From NCBI GenBank assembly GCA_029572935.1, contig JAKQHM010000007.1, positions 1-64,000 on the forward strand: DNA of 64,000 nucleotides. Reading direction: 5' to 3'. The first letter of the stretch is position 1. Every line of letters begins with the position of its first letter. The position numbers and the translations under genes were made by a program. The stretch comes from Bacteroidota bacterium (lineage in GTDB: Bacteria > Bacteroidota > Bacteroidia > Chitinophagales > Saprospiraceae). This document shows positions 7,907 through 20,322 of the stretch, piece by piece. Under the pieces are notes generated by a model that was not told where the DNA came from, searched no databases, and was given only the letters and a program-made list of their open reading frames with translations.

Positions 7907-9937
7907 ATGCTTAAATTCAAACTAGACGAGGATTTTGTTCAATCCTTTAAAAATAAAAATCCCGAGTTCGGATTCAACGGACTGGGCATGGTCACCTACT
8001 ATCGCACCTATAGCCGTTTGAAGGAAGACGGTACCAAGGAGTCCTGGTATGAAACCGTCCGTAGGGTGGTGGAAGGTGCTTATGCCATACAAAAGGAGCA
8101 CATTGAGTCCAATGAACTGGGCTGGAACGAGCACAAAGCCCAAAGGTCAGCCCAGGAAATGTACGAGCGCATCTTCGATATGAAGTTTTTACCTCCCGGC
8201 AGGATGCTATGGGCTTTGGGGACCAAAGTGGTCCACGAAAAGAAGATAGGCCAGGCCCTCTTCAACTGTGCATTTGTATCCACGGAGGAAATGGGCAAGT
8301 CATTGGATGAAGCGGTCAAGCCATTCACCTTTATGATGGACATGAGCATGGTGGGTGTTGGCGTTGGTTTTGATGTAAAAGGAGCAGATCAGATCCACAT
8401 CAGCCGTCCGGCTGATAAGGAGCCCGAGATATTTGCCATACCCGACTCCCGCGAAGGATGGGTGAAGAGCCTTGAGTTAATTCTTAGGTCTTATTTCAGT
8501 CAGCATTTTACCGGAGACCTGGCTCGGCCTGTAAGGTTTGACTATAGCCTGATCCGTCCGGCCGGCATGCCCATTAAAGGATTTGGTGGGATGTCTTCCG
8601 GTCCGGATCCTTTGAAGTACATGCACCAGCAAATATTCCAGTTTCTCGATACAGCCGAAGGACGTTACGTCAGTATCACCAACATCGTGGACCTGATGAA
8701 TGTGATCGGGCAATGCGTGGTGGCCGGTAATGTCAGAAGGACCGCCCAGATTGCCCTGGGTCCTGCCTCCAATTCAGAATACAAAAAGCTGAAGGACTAC
8801 CAGTGGAATTCTGAAAAGCAGGATTACGAAGGCAGTATGGCCCATCGGGCAGCCTATGGCTGGACTTCAAACAACAGCATTGTAGCCCATATGGATACCG
8901 ATCTCACCGAATCCATTCAACAGACCATCAGAAACGGAGAACCAGGTTATATTTTTATGGACAATATCCGTGCATATTCCAGGATGTGCGATCCCGCAGA
9001 CCACAAGGACGCAAGAGCAGTGGGGACAAACCCCTGCGGAGAACAGACCCTGGAATCCTACGAGTTGTGTTGCCTGGTTGAGACCTTCCCATCCAGGGCA
9101 GAGTCTTTTGAAGATTATATGCGCACCTTGAAGTTTGCTTATCTTCTTGGGAAGACTGCCACCCTGGTCAATACGACCTGGTCCGAAACCAACCGCGTAC
9201 AGAAAAGGAACAGGAGGATCGGGACCTCTGTATCAGGGATCACCAATTTTCTGGAGGACCACAGCCTCGAAAACCTCAGACAATGGCTGGATCATGGCTA
9301 CAGAGAGATCCAGCGCTGGGATTCCATTTACTCGTCCTGGCTCTGTGTGCCCAAGAGCATCAAGACCACCAGCGTTAAGCCCAGCGGCACGGTGAGTTTG
9401 CTCGCCGGTGTCAACCCCGGTTGCCATTTTCCGGAATTTGAATACTACATCCGCCGGATACGTATAGCACACGACTCTCCACTTCTGGAAGTCTTGAAAA
9501 CATCGGGTTTCCATGCCGAGCCGGATGTGGTCGATCCTTTCTCCTGGGTGGTCTCCTTTCCGATCCACAACAGGAGTAAAAATCTGGATAAGGTGAGCAT
9601 CTGGGAGCAGGTGGCGCTGGCTGCATTTCTGCAGCGTTACTGGTCGGACAATCAGGTTTCCTCTACCGTGACCTTCAAGCCGCATGAGGCGGACCAGATC
9701 AAACCTGTACTGGACTATTACCGCTACGATCTGAAATCCATCAGCTTTTTACCCAAACTCGAAAAGTATGCTTACGCCCAGATGCCCTATGAAGCGATCA
9801 CCAAAGAAGTGTACGATGATATGGTGAGTAAAATCGCTGCGCCCCAGCTGCTTGACGACGGAGAAGATGTACTCGGCGACCGCTTTTGCAACAACGAAAC
9901 CTGTGAGGTAAAACTATTTGAAAAGGTCAGCGGCTGA
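7907..9937 (+). CDS. Adenosylcobalamin-dependent (class II) ribonucleoside-triphosphate reductase
   Basis: The 676-residue protein resembles the monomeric Lactobacillus leichmannii-type reductase (RTPR, about 740 residues), which converts ribonucleotides to deoxyribonucleotides using a thiyl radical generated from coenzyme B12. The active-site cysteine pair is visible as ALFNC (Cys121) and as the loop TNPCGEQ (Cys377, with Asn375 and Glu379). The C-terminal shuttle pair is present as CNNETC (Cys661/Cys666), with the same C-x4-C spacing as Cys731/Cys736 of RTPR. SVKPSGTVSLLAGV is the substrate phosphate-binding stretch. The enzyme does not need oxygen, in line with the NO/anaerobic genes downstream. 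The organism must make or import B12; no B12 riboswitch was recognised upstream. Confidence 0.92.
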   Translation: MLKFKLDEDFVQSFKNKNPEFGFNGLGMVTYYRTYSRLKEDGTKESWYETVRRVVEGAYAIQKEHIESNELGWNEHKAQRSAQEMYERIFDMKFLPPGRMLWALGTKVVHEKKIGQALFNCAFVSTEEMGKSLDEAVKPFTFMMDMSMVGVGVGFDVKGADQIHISRPADKEPEIFAIPDSREGWVKSLELILRSYFSQHFTGDLARPVRFDYSLIRPAGMPIKGFGGMSSGPDPLKYMHQQIFQFLDTAEGRYVSITNIVDLMNVIGQCVVAGNVRRTAQIALGPASNSEYKKLKDYQWNSEKQDYEGSMAHRAAYGWTSNNSIVAHMDTDLTESIQQTIRNGEPGYIFMDNIRAYSRMCDPADHKDARAVGTNPCGEQTLESYELCCLVETFPSRAESFEDYMRTLKFAYLLGKTATLVNTTWSETNRVQKRNRRIGTSVSGITNFLEDHSLENLRQWLDHGYREIQRWDSIYSSWLCVPKSIKTTSVKPSGTVSLLAGVNPGCHFPEFEYYIRRIRIAHDSPLLEVLKTSGFHAEPDVVDPFSWVVSFPIHNRSKNLDKVSIWEQVALAAFLQRYWSDNQVSSTVTFKPHEADQIKPVLDYYRYDLKSISFLPKLEKYAYAQMPYEAITKEVYDDMVSKIAAPQLLDDGEDVLGDRFCNNETCEVKLFEKVSG

Positions 9938-9967
9938 TCTGCGGCCATAAATTTATTTAACAGTTGT

Positions 9968-9987
9968 AGCCCGGGAATCGCCGGGCT
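9968..9987. terminator. Hairpin between converging RNR and Rrf2 genes
   Basis: AGCCCGG (9968-9974) pairs perfectly with CCGGGCT (9981-9987) across a 6-nt loop. A T-run is weak on both sides, so intrinsic termination is likely but not certain. It lies 30 bp after the RNR stop codon. Confidence 0.4.
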
Positions 9988-10033
9988 GCAGCCAAGCTTT
10001 TATAAGTAGATGTCATTTTTGCCGAAGGAGATT

Positions 10034-10495
10034 TTAGTCTTTTTTCCTTCGAATAGAAAGTTTGTTGTTCAGCGTGATACTCGTATTGTCTAGTTCCGTC
10101 AGCAGGTCGTTGATGGTCTTGTTTTCAAACAAGTCGATCAGTTGCGGCTTGATGTGTTTGTATTGATGGTGCATGGGGCAGGGATTTACCTCAGAACATT
10201 CCTGCAGACCCAATACACATTTGGTGATCACCGTATCCTCTTCCAGCAACTCCAGTATTTTCATCATGGAGCTTTTTTTGGCCTCAGCTGTCAGATAAAA
10301 TCCTCCGTTGGGTCCCGTCACAGAATTGATCAGGGCATTGTCCTTGGTCAGCTTTTGCAGGATTTTAGCAGTAAAAGAGCGTGGAGAATCAATGGCCTCG
10401 GAGATGGGTCCGATGCCGAGTTTGTTTTCGACCGATCCGTATTTGGCGATAAACAAGACCGCCCTTAAAGCATATTCAGTAGTTTTAGAGAACAT
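10034..10495 (-). CDS. Rrf2 family regulator with three cysteines, NsrR/IscR-like
   Basis: The 153-residue protein has the Rrf2 winged helix at residues 1-80 (MFSKTTEYALRAVLFIA, then SFTAKILQKLTKDNALINS and the wing GPNGGFYL). It then carries Cys93, Cys100 and Cys106 in CVLGLQECSEVNPC, the three-cysteine cluster used by IscR and NsrR to hold an Fe-S centre. NsrR proteins lose repression when NO attacks the cluster. A NO-reductase gene and an RIC-type repair gene within 10 kb favour an NO-sensing role, but IscR-like Fe-S sensing cannot be excluded. It is divergent from the haloperoxidase-like gene and shares with it a 97-bp AT-rich control region. The C-terminal 40 residues are polar and basic. 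Confidence 0.85.
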   Translation of the reverse strand: MFSKTTEYALRAVLFIAKYGSVENKLGIGPISEAIDSPRSFTAKILQKLTKDNALINSVTGPNGGFYLTAEAKKSSMMKILELLEEDTVITKCVLGLQECSEVNPCPMHHQYKHIKPQLIDLFENKTINDLLTELDNTSITLNNKLSIRRKKD

Positions 10496-10529
10496 TATAT
10501 ATTATAATAAAATAAATTTATAAAAAAAC

Positions 10530-10561
10530 TTGCGCAAACCATTTAATTAAGGATACATTTG
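10530..10561 (+). promoter_or_regulatory. Promoter of the haloperoxidase-like gene
   Basis: TTG at 10530-10532 and TACATTTG at 10554-10561, separated by 21 bp, fit the Bacteroidota -33/-7 pattern. Predicted transcription starts about 25 nt before the ATG at 10593. The box lies in the region shared with the divergent Rrf2 gene. Confidence 0.5.
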
Positions 10562-10592
10562 TCTTCAATTAACTAAGCATTAAAATTGTCAT

Positions 10593-11993
10593 ATGAAAAG
10601 TTTATTGTCAACAAACAAAATCCTATGGATGTGCCTGGCATGGGCGCTCGTTTTCATTACTTCCTGCCGCAAAGATAGCGACGGTCCTTCTAATAATGAT
10701 TCCTACAAACTGACGGCGGATTACAATGCCTCCGTGCCCCAAGCCTGGTACGATCTGATGTTGGAAATCGACCGTTATTCTCCCGGGTATCGTCCTCCTG
10801 CTGCTGCCAGGATGATGGCCTATGTTGGATTGGCAGCTTATGAATCAGTGGTGCCCGGCATGCCCGAGTATCAGTCTATGGTTCTGCAGTATCCCGCTAT
10901 GGCGATACCTAAAATTGCAAGTGGAGAGAAGTACCACTGGCCTTCCTGTGCCAATGCAACTTATGCGACCATGTTCCGCTATTTTTATCCCCACATCAAG
11001 GCTGCTGATCTGGCCCGGATCGACCAACTGGAAGCCAGATTTGTCAATGAGTTCAGCCTGGATCAGGCCGACGATATCATCCGGCGCTCCCGCAATTTCG
11101 GAAAGGCGGTTGCGGATGCCGTTTTTCAATACAGTGCTACGGATGTGGCCGGACATGAGGCCTACAAGAATCCGCATCCAAGCAATTACGTACCTCCAAA
11201 ACTGGGACCCAATGGCGAAAAATTATGGCAACCTACATTTCCGGACTTTACGCCAGGTTTATTTCCGTATTGGGGAAATGTCCGTCCCTTTGCTCTTAAA
11301 TCTACCGAATTGAGGGCAAAACCACCCATTCCTTACAGCGAAGATCCTTCCAGTAATTTTTATCAGCAAGCCAGCGAAACGCGCTTCAGGATCAAGAATG
11401 CAACATTCGAAGACAGATGGATTGCAGAATTCTGGAGTGACGATTTTTTAGAAGTGACATTCGAGCCGGCAGCCAGACAGGTCGCCATAGCCAATCAGAT
11501 CGTGGATCTTGAAGATATCTCTTTGGATAAGGCCGTGGAACTGTATGCTAAGATAGGCATGGCCATGGCGGATGCCGCCATTGCAGTATGGAATTCCAAA
11601 TACATTTTCAATGTACGCCGTCCCGTAGAGTACATTCGCGATGTGATGGATCCAGCCTGGACTACCATTTTGAACCAGCCGTATTCAAGCGAAAAAAGTC
11701 TTACTCCTCCATTCCCGGCATATCCATCCGGCCATGCCAGTTTTGGCGGATCCGGCGCAGCCATCATGACGCATATCTTTGGCGACAATTATAGCTTCAC
11801 CGACAACTGTCATGTCAACAGATTTGAATTCATTGGTGCTCCGCGCCGCTTCAGTTCTTTCTACGAAGCCGGTATTGAAAATGCTTATTCCCGGGTACCT
11901 CTGGGCGTACATTACCGCATGGACAGCGACGAAGGTCTCAGACTGGGATATCTGGCAGCCAAAAGGGTGATTGAGTTGCCCTGGAAAAAATGA
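10593..11993 (+). CDS. Vanadium-dependent haloperoxidase/PAP2-family lipoprotein
   Basis: The 466-residue protein begins with a lipoprotein signal ending LVFITSCRKDSDG, so it is exported and lipid-anchored. The three vanadate/phosphate-binding motifs of the vanadium haloperoxidase-PAP2 superfamily are intact: K-x6-RP at Lys336 to Pro344 (KYIFNVRRP), PSGH at 378-381, and SR-x5-H at Ser433-His440 (SRVPLGVH) followed by D444. The overall length and all-helical character match the vanadium-haloperoxidase branch more than small PAP2 phosphatases. Such enzymes oxidise halides with hydrogen peroxide to halogenate organic acceptors, although some members are acid phosphatases. Substrate and halide preference cannot be read from the sequence. 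A strong terminator follows. Confidence 0.88.
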   Translation: MKSLLSTNKILWMCLAWALVFITSCRKDSDGPSNNDSYKLTADYNASVPQAWYDLMLEIDRYSPGYRPPAAARMMAYVGLAAYESVVPGMPEYQSMVLQYPAMAIPKIASGEKYHWPSCANATYATMFRYFYPHIKAADLARIDQLEARFVNEFSLDQADDIIRRSRNFGKAVADAVFQYSATDVAGHEAYKNPHPSNYVPPKLGPNGEKLWQPTFPDFTPGLFPYWGNVRPFALKSTELRAKPPIPYSEDPSSNFYQQASETRFRIKNATFEDRWIAEFWSDDFLEVTFEPAARQVAIANQIVDLEDISLDKAVELYAKIGMAMADAAIAVWNSKYIFNVRRPVEYIRDVMDPAWTTILNQPYSSEKSLTPPFPAYPSGHASFGGSGAAIMTHIFGDNYSFTDNCHVNRFEFIGAPRRFSSFYEAGIENAYSRVPLGVHYRMDSDEGLRLGYLAAKRVIELPWKK

Positions 11994-12053
11994 AAACTGT
12001 AGTCAGTAAAGCGGTTTTATCTTTAGCTTTATTCATATAAACCCTATTCGTAC

Positions 12054-12100
12054 GGCAGGATCCCCGCTTCGTCAGGATCCGGGGATTCTGCCTTTTTTTT
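12054..12100 (+). terminator. Intrinsic terminator after the haloperoxidase-like gene
   Basis: GGCAGGATCCCC (12054-12065) pairs with GGGGATTCTGCC (12081-12092) with one mismatch pair, and is followed by eight T residues (12093-12100). Confidence 0.88.
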
Positions 12101-12181
12101 CTGAATCACATTAGGCCCTATAGACTCCAATCCTCCCGGGTCCCCGATTCAACATCATTCAATTTCAAAAACTATTCTGCC

Positions 12182-14572
12182 ATGGAAACAGAAAATGGTA
12201 ATGGCAAATCCATGCCGAAAAGGATCGACTATTTCATGAACACCAGGAACTGGTGGGGCCCGCTCACCTTCATTTTGATCATCAGTCTGCTTGGTGTGGG
12301 CATGATCGGTTTTCAGACCTATGTGGATGCTCCGCCTATGACGGGATTCAAGGACGATAAAGGCAATATCCTCATGGATCAGAAAACCATCGAACGCGGA
12401 CAGGAAGTTTTTCACAAGTTTGCCTTGATGGAGTACGGCAGCTACTTTGGGGACGGCGCTCAGCGAGGCCCTGATTTTACGGCTGAAGCACTGCATCAGG
12501 TATATCTGTCCATGCAGGAATATTATGAGACTGAGTTCAATAAAACAAACGGACGCGATCCGGGAGAGTTTGAAAAAAAGCAAATCACCGAACAGGTCAG
12601 GCAGGAATTAAAGGAGAATCATTATTCCGGGGACGAAAACATCGTGCCGCTCAATGCAGCCCAAACTTATGCGCTGCTGAATGTACGGAAGTACTATACC
12701 GACCTGTACATAGATCAAAATGATGGCAATGGATTTCCGCCGAAGAATTACATTTCCGACCGGGAAAAAGTCAATGATCTGGCCTCTTTCTTTTTCTGGG
12801 GTGCCTGGGTGTGCGTGACGGAAAGGCCTGGCTCAAATTTCAGTTATACCCACAACTGGCCTTATGATCCGGTAGCAGGAAATACACCCACCTCTCCCGT
12901 GATCCTCTGGAGTGTACTGGGTATGCTGGCTTTTGTGCTGATGTGCGGAATTGTCTTATACTACATCGGTCAGTACAACCAGCTTCCCAACAAGTTTTTC
13001 AAACCTTCACAAAGGGATTTATTTACCATAGACCGCGTGGCCAATTTCAAACCAACACTCACGCAAAGGGCAACCTACAAGTATTTCTTTGTGGCCATCC
13101 TCTTATTTTTTATTCAGGTTTCCAGCGGATTGGTGACCATCAATGATTTTATCAACTGGATGGGATACCTTGGCATCCACATTACGGATATACCGGTGAC
13201 GATCTCGAGGAGCTGGCATTTGATGTTGTCACTTTATTGGATCTCCACCTGCTGGATCGCATCGTCCATATTTATCTTGCCCATCCTCGCCAAAAAAGAA
13301 ATTCCGGGTCAGCTGCGTCTGGTAAATACCTTGTTTTGGTTGCTGTTTGTTCTTGTAGGAGGTTCGCTGACCGGTATTGTTCTGGGACCTCTGGGTTTGC
13401 TGGGAGAATGGTGGTTCTGGTTGGGTCATCAGGGATGGGAATTTGTTGATTTTGGTAAAATATACCAGGTGCTTTTGATGGGTATTTTTGCTCTGTGGGC
13501 AGTCGTGGTTTACCGCGGATTGCGTCCTGCTTTTGTCAAAGGAGATACCTGGAGCCTGCCCAGGTGGATTATGTATTCTGTCATTGGTATTCCATTGCTT
13601 TTCCTCTCAGGATTTGTGGCAAAACCGGAAACCAATTTTGTGATCGCAGACTTTTGGAGATGGATGGTTATCCACATGTGGGTGGAAGCATTTTTTGAGG
13701 TCTTCATCACGGTCATCGTAAGCTACCTAATGGTGCTGATGGGATTGGTGAGCCGGCAGGCTGCCATTCGAGTCGTATACTTTGCCACCATCCTGTTCCT
13801 GGGTACAGGACTCCTGGGCATCTCGCATAACTTCTATTGGAATGCCAAGCCGGTTGCCACCATGGCATTGGGCAGTGTGTTCTCTACGCTTCAGTTTGTA
13901 CCGCTGATCCTGCTGACCGTCGAGGCCTGGCGTTTTAAAAATATGCCAGCCATGGCCGTGGGCGATGTGGGTCATAAATCCCTGGGTAAAAATTTTGGAT
14001 TCAGTGAAGTATTTCTGTTCCTGATCGCGGTCAACTTCTGGAATTTCTTTGGTGCGGGCGTGATGGGCATTATCATCAATCTGCCGATCATGAATTACTT
14101 CGAACACGGCACTTACCTCACCGTGAATCACGCACATGCAGCACTGATGGGCGTATACGGCAATATATCCCTGGCGGCACTTTTGTTTGCCTCCAGACTC
14201 ATGATCAAACCACAGTTCTGGAATCAAAAGCTGGTGAACTTTTCTTTCTGGTCCATCAACATCGGCTTGATGCTGATGGTCATTCTGGATTTGTTCCCAG
14301 CCGGTTCCATCCAGTTTAAAGCAGTGGTGGAAAAAGGGCTCTGGTATGGCAGGTCTTCTGATTTCATTGAAGCAGGCGTATTCAAATCTCTCACCTGGCT
14401 GAGGGGTATAGGCGCGACAGTTTTCTTTTTCGGAGGGGTCATTCCTTTGACCTGGTTTATCGTCAGCAGAATTCGTTCCTTAAAAGTCAAGGCTCATACC
14501 ATCGAAGAAATGGACAGGGAGGATTCATTCATCCACAAGCAGGAAACTGTACAGGAACCAGCAATGATCTAA
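12182..14572 (+). CDS. qNOR-type nitric oxide reductase (single-subunit, heme-copper oxidase superfamily)
   Basis: The 796-residue protein has the qNOR layout. One TM helix (residues 27-46) is followed by a large periplasmic domain (about 50-235) and about 13 further TM helices. Low-spin heme ligands fit His346 (RSWHLML) and a histidine of VNHAHAALMG (His650/His652). In the FeB site, HMWVE gives His498 and the catalytic-type Glu502. The position where qNOR and cNOR normally have a vicinal His-His pair reads SHNFYW (His549-Asn550), so one expected FeB ligand is asparagine. It should reduce two NO to N2O using quinol. It stands as a single gene between two terminators, with the Rrf2/NsrR-like regulator 1.7 kb upstream. 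The name norB/norZ is avoided because of the altered active site. Confidence 0.9.
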   Translation: METENGNGKSMPKRIDYFMNTRNWWGPLTFILIISLLGVGMIGFQTYVDAPPMTGFKDDKGNILMDQKTIERGQEVFHKFALMEYGSYFGDGAQRGPDFTAEALHQVYLSMQEYYETEFNKTNGRDPGEFEKKQITEQVRQELKENHYSGDENIVPLNAAQTYALLNVRKYYTDLYIDQNDGNGFPPKNYISDREKVNDLASFFFWGAWVCVTERPGSNFSYTHNWPYDPVAGNTPTSPVILWSVLGMLAFVLMCGIVLYYIGQYNQLPNKFFKPSQRDLFTIDRVANFKPTLTQRATYKYFFVAILLFFIQVSSGLVTINDFINWMGYLGIHITDIPVTISRSWHLMLSLYWISTCWIASSIFILPILAKKEIPGQLRLVNTLFWLLFVLVGGSLTGIVLGPLGLLGEWWFWLGHQGWEFVDFGKIYQVLLMGIFALWAVVVYRGLRPAFVKGDTWSLPRWIMYSVIGIPLLFLSGFVAKPETNFVIADFWRWMVIHMWVEAFFEVFITVIVSYLMVLMGLVSRQAAIRVVYFATILFLGTGLLGISHNFYWNAKPVATMALGSVFSTLQFVPLILLTVEAWRFKNMPAMAVGDVGHKSLGKNFGFSEVFLFLIAVNFWNFFGAGVMGIIINLPIMNYFEHGTYLTVNHAHAALMGVYGNISLAALLFASRLMIKPQFWNQKLVNFSFWSINIGLMLMVILDLFPAGSIQFKAVVEKGLWYGRSSDFIEAGVFKSLTWLRGIGATVFFFGGVIPLTWFIVSRIRSLKVKAHTIEEMDREDSFIHKQETVQEPAMI

Positions 14573-14595
14573 CTTCGATTTTTCAGTTTGTTTAG

Positions 14596-14630
14596 AAATC
14601 CCCTGGATGCGACACACCGGGGGATTTTTT
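14596..14630 (+). terminator. Intrinsic terminator after the NO reductase gene
   Basis: AAATCCCCTGG (14596-14606) pairs with CCGGGGGATTT (14617-14627) with one mismatch, and the T-run continues to 14630. Confidence 0.82.
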
Positions 14631-14916
14631 GTAAGCCATTTTGAAATATTTTGCCAAAAAGAAATGTCATCTTTTGAAATTTTGTTAAGGATGATCTACT
14701 CCCTTCTGTTCGTTGGTGATTTGATTCTGCATTTTTTGAAAGTTCAGAAATGATTTTTTTGTTTCATATTTCTCCAAACCCGTTATTCATTTAATTCAGG
14801 TGGACAATGATCAATATCAGCGCCATGAAAGGTTTTGGTCAATTTTCCTGACTGGCAGGGCTTGTACTTTCGCGCAAAATAATCGGGCCCGATCCGGGCT
14901 ATATAAAAAATATAAA
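14631..14916 (+). promoter_or_regulatory. Upstream region of tryptophanase with -7 box and leader hairpin
   Basis: This region between the NO-reductase terminator and tryptophanase contains TACTTTCGC (14865-14873), one mismatch from TAnnTTTGC. A GC-rich hairpin follows, GGCCCG/CGGGCT at 14886-14900 with a 3-nt loop, then an A/T run up to the ATG at 14917. The hairpin would lie in the short 5' leader. A 14-codon frame at 14807 lacks tryptophan, so a TnaC-like leader peptide is not supported. Confidence 0.4.
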
Positions 14917-16311
14917 ATGGATGAAAAAATAAAAACCCTCGCAGAACCCTTCCGTATCAAAATGGTGGAACCCATTCGGATGACCACGCGTGCATATCGG
15001 GAGGAAGCATTGCTGCAGGCGGGATACAATCCTTTTCTGCTTGTCTCGGACGATGTCTTCATCGATCTGCTGACAGACAGTGGTACAGGTGCCATGAGCC
15101 AGTCGCAATGGGCTGGAATGATGATGGGAGACGAAAGTTATGCTGGAGCACGTAGCTGGATCAAATTGGAACAGGTGGTTCGAGAACTGACCGGTATGCC
15201 TCATGTCCTGCCTACCCACCAGGGTCGTGCAGCAGAAAGGATCCTGTATGGTTTGTTGGGTGGAACTGACCGGATTTTTTTAAGTAACACCCATTTTGAC
15301 ACCACCCGTGCCAACATCGAATTTACAGGTGCCACTGCCCTGGATCTGATGCCGGAGGAAGCGCTGGATCCGGAAACCTGGATGCCATTCAAGGGAAACA
15401 TCGACCTGGATAAACTTGAAACCCAACTCGCACATTATGGCAGCGAACGCGTGGCAGCGGTGATCCTGACCGTTACCAACAATTCATCCGGAGGTCAGCC
15501 TGTGAGCATGGCCAATGCAAGGGCAGTGCGCGCCTTATGTGACCGCTATGGGGTGATGATGGTGATCGATGGTTGCCGGATCGCTGAAAACGCCTATTTC
15601 ATTCGCATGCGGGAGGATGGTTTTCAGGATAAGAGTTACCATGATATCGCCCGCGAAATGCTGGAGTTGGGCGATGCCTTCATCATGAGCGCCAAAAAGG
15701 ATGGCATGGTGAACATGGGTGGCTTGTTGTGCATGAAGGACAAAGAACTCAGCGTCAAATGTATCAACCAGCTCATTATTTCAGAAGGGTTTGCTACCTA
15801 CGGCGGATTGTCCGGAAGGGATATGGAAGCCATGGCCATTGGTCTGCAGGAAGTATTTGATCCGGATTATCTGCATTATCGAATCCGATCTACAGCATAC
15901 CTGGGCGAAAAACTAAGGGAGAAGGGAATCCCTGTGATCTGGCCGATCGGAGGGCATGCGGTGTATATCGATGCAAAAAAACTTTTTCCTGCCATTCCGG
16001 TCGATCAATATCCGGGTCAGGTTTTGGTTTGTGAGTTATACAAAATCGGAGGCATTCGCTGCGTCGAAGTGGGAAGCATGATGTTTGGCAAGTACGACGA
16101 GCAGGGAAAACTTATTCCGGCCAGTCAGGAACTGGTACGCCTGGCCATTCCCCGCAGGGTTTATACCCAAAGTCACATCGATTTCGTCCTTGAAGTTTTT
16201 GATTTCATCCTGGAACTGAGGGATCGCAAAAGCGGATACCGCATTACCTACGAACCTGCTTTTCTCAGGCATTTTACAGCCAGACTCGAGCCGCATCCCG
16301 GAGGCGGATAA
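14917..16311 (+). CDS. tnaA: Tryptophanase (L-tryptophan indole-lyase)
   Basis: The 464-residue fold-type I PLP lyase splits tryptophan into indole, pyruvate and ammonia. The start region AEPFRIKMVEPIRMTTRAYR closely matches E. coli TnaA. The PLP lysine is Lys261 in SAKKDGM. Three positions that separate the enzyme from tyrosine phenol-lyase all have the tryptophanase residue: Asp128 (HFDTTR), Val385 (CVEVG) and His452 (LRHFTAR). The frame extends upstream to a GTG at 14800, but the added residues have no counterpart in the family, so the ATG at 14917 is chosen. The gene lies 72 bp before the tyrosine phenol-lyase gene. No tryptophan permease gene adjoins it. Confidence 0.92.
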   Translation: MDEKIKTLAEPFRIKMVEPIRMTTRAYREEALLQAGYNPFLLVSDDVFIDLLTDSGTGAMSQSQWAGMMMGDESYAGARSWIKLEQVVRELTGMPHVLPTHQGRAAERILYGLLGGTDRIFLSNTHFDTTRANIEFTGATALDLMPEEALDPETWMPFKGNIDLDKLETQLAHYGSERVAAVILTVTNNSSGGQPVSMANARAVRALCDRYGVMMVIDGCRIAENAYFIRMREDGFQDKSYHDIAREMLELGDAFIMSAKKDGMVNMGGLLCMKDKELSVKCINQLIISEGFATYGGLSGRDMEAMAIGLQEVFDPDYLHYRIRSTAYLGEKLREKGIPVIWPIGGHAVYIDAKKLFPAIPVDQYPGQVLVCELYKIGGIRCVEVGSMMFGKYDEQGKLIPASQELVRLAIPRRVYTQSHIDFVLEVFDFILELRDRKSGYRITYEPAFLRHFTARLEPHPGGG

Positions 16312-16362
16312 ATCATGGGTCCTGTATCTTCTGAAGAAATAAATAGAAACATTTTTTATTAA

Positions 16363-19820
<3,458 letters not shown>

Positions 19821-19833
19821 AGTTTGAAAAACC

Positions 19834-20244
19834 ATGCTGAGTATTACCAAAATATTCCACTTCGAAGCCGCTCACCTGATCTCATCACACGATGGGCCCT
19901 GCAAAAACCTGCACGGACACAGTTATGAGCTTCATGTGACCCTGAGTGGCGACCGGCTCAATCATCAATACATGCTGGCCGATTTTACAGAATTAAAAAC
20001 CCTGGTACACGAGCAGGTACTCGCCGATTTTGACCACAGCCTCATCCTGATGAAAACTCCTGACAACATGCTGAAATATAGAGCGGCCAACACCCGTACT
20101 TTTTGGATGGAGGGCGAGCCTACCGTTGAATATCTGCTGCTGGACATCGCAGGCAGGCTGTCGGACAAAATGCCACCGGGCCTCAGTCTGAGGAGACTGA
20201 AACTGTACGAAACAAAATCCAATTACGCGGAATGGGAGCCTTAA
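19834..20244 (+). CDS. QueD/6-pyruvoyl-tetrahydropterin synthase family protein
   Basis: The 136-residue T-fold protein carries zinc ligands His14 (FEAAH) and His27/His29 (NLHGHSY), the catalytic-type Cys23 (GPCKN), the motif PTVEYLLLD and the terminal glutamate in YETKSNYAEW. In most bacteria the family acts as 6-carboxy-tetrahydropterin synthase in queuosine synthesis. Here it begins 13 bp after the acyl-CoA synthetase gene and no queC, queE or queF gene is near, so it may be a normal QueD that merely shares a promoter, or a pterin enzyme linked to aromatic amino-acid metabolism. The sequence alone does not separate these. Confidence 0.85.
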   Translation: MLSITKIFHFEAAHLISSHDGPCKNLHGHSYELHVTLSGDRLNHQYMLADFTELKTLVHEQVLADFDHSLILMKTPDNMLKYRAANTRTFWMEGEPTVEYLLLDIAGRLSDKMPPGLSLRRLKLYETKSNYAEWEP

Positions 20245-20251
20245 GTCATAA

Positions 20252-20308
20252 GTCATTTTTCGAAATGACCAGGATCATTAATAGTGGACATTAATATCCA
20301 TTAATTTG
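20252..20308 (+). promoter_or_regulatory. Two inverted repeats and a degenerate -7 box upstream of the RIC gene
   Basis: GTCATTT-TTCG-AAATGAC (20252-20269) is a perfect inverted repeat with a UUCG-type loop. TGGACATTAATATCCA (20285-20300) is a 16-bp palindrome with one mismatched pair. TTAATTTG (20301-20308) is one base off TAnnTTTG. The second palindrome overlaps the expected -33 to -15 region, a normal place for a repressor or activator site. The first could instead end queD transcription. Confidence 0.4.
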
Positions 20309-20322
20309 TAAAAATTTTGATC

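Noticed and set aside
14800-14916. Upstream GTG extension of tryptophanase
   Set aside because: The 39 added residues are not shared by tryptophanases, and the predicted promoter and hairpin lie inside them.
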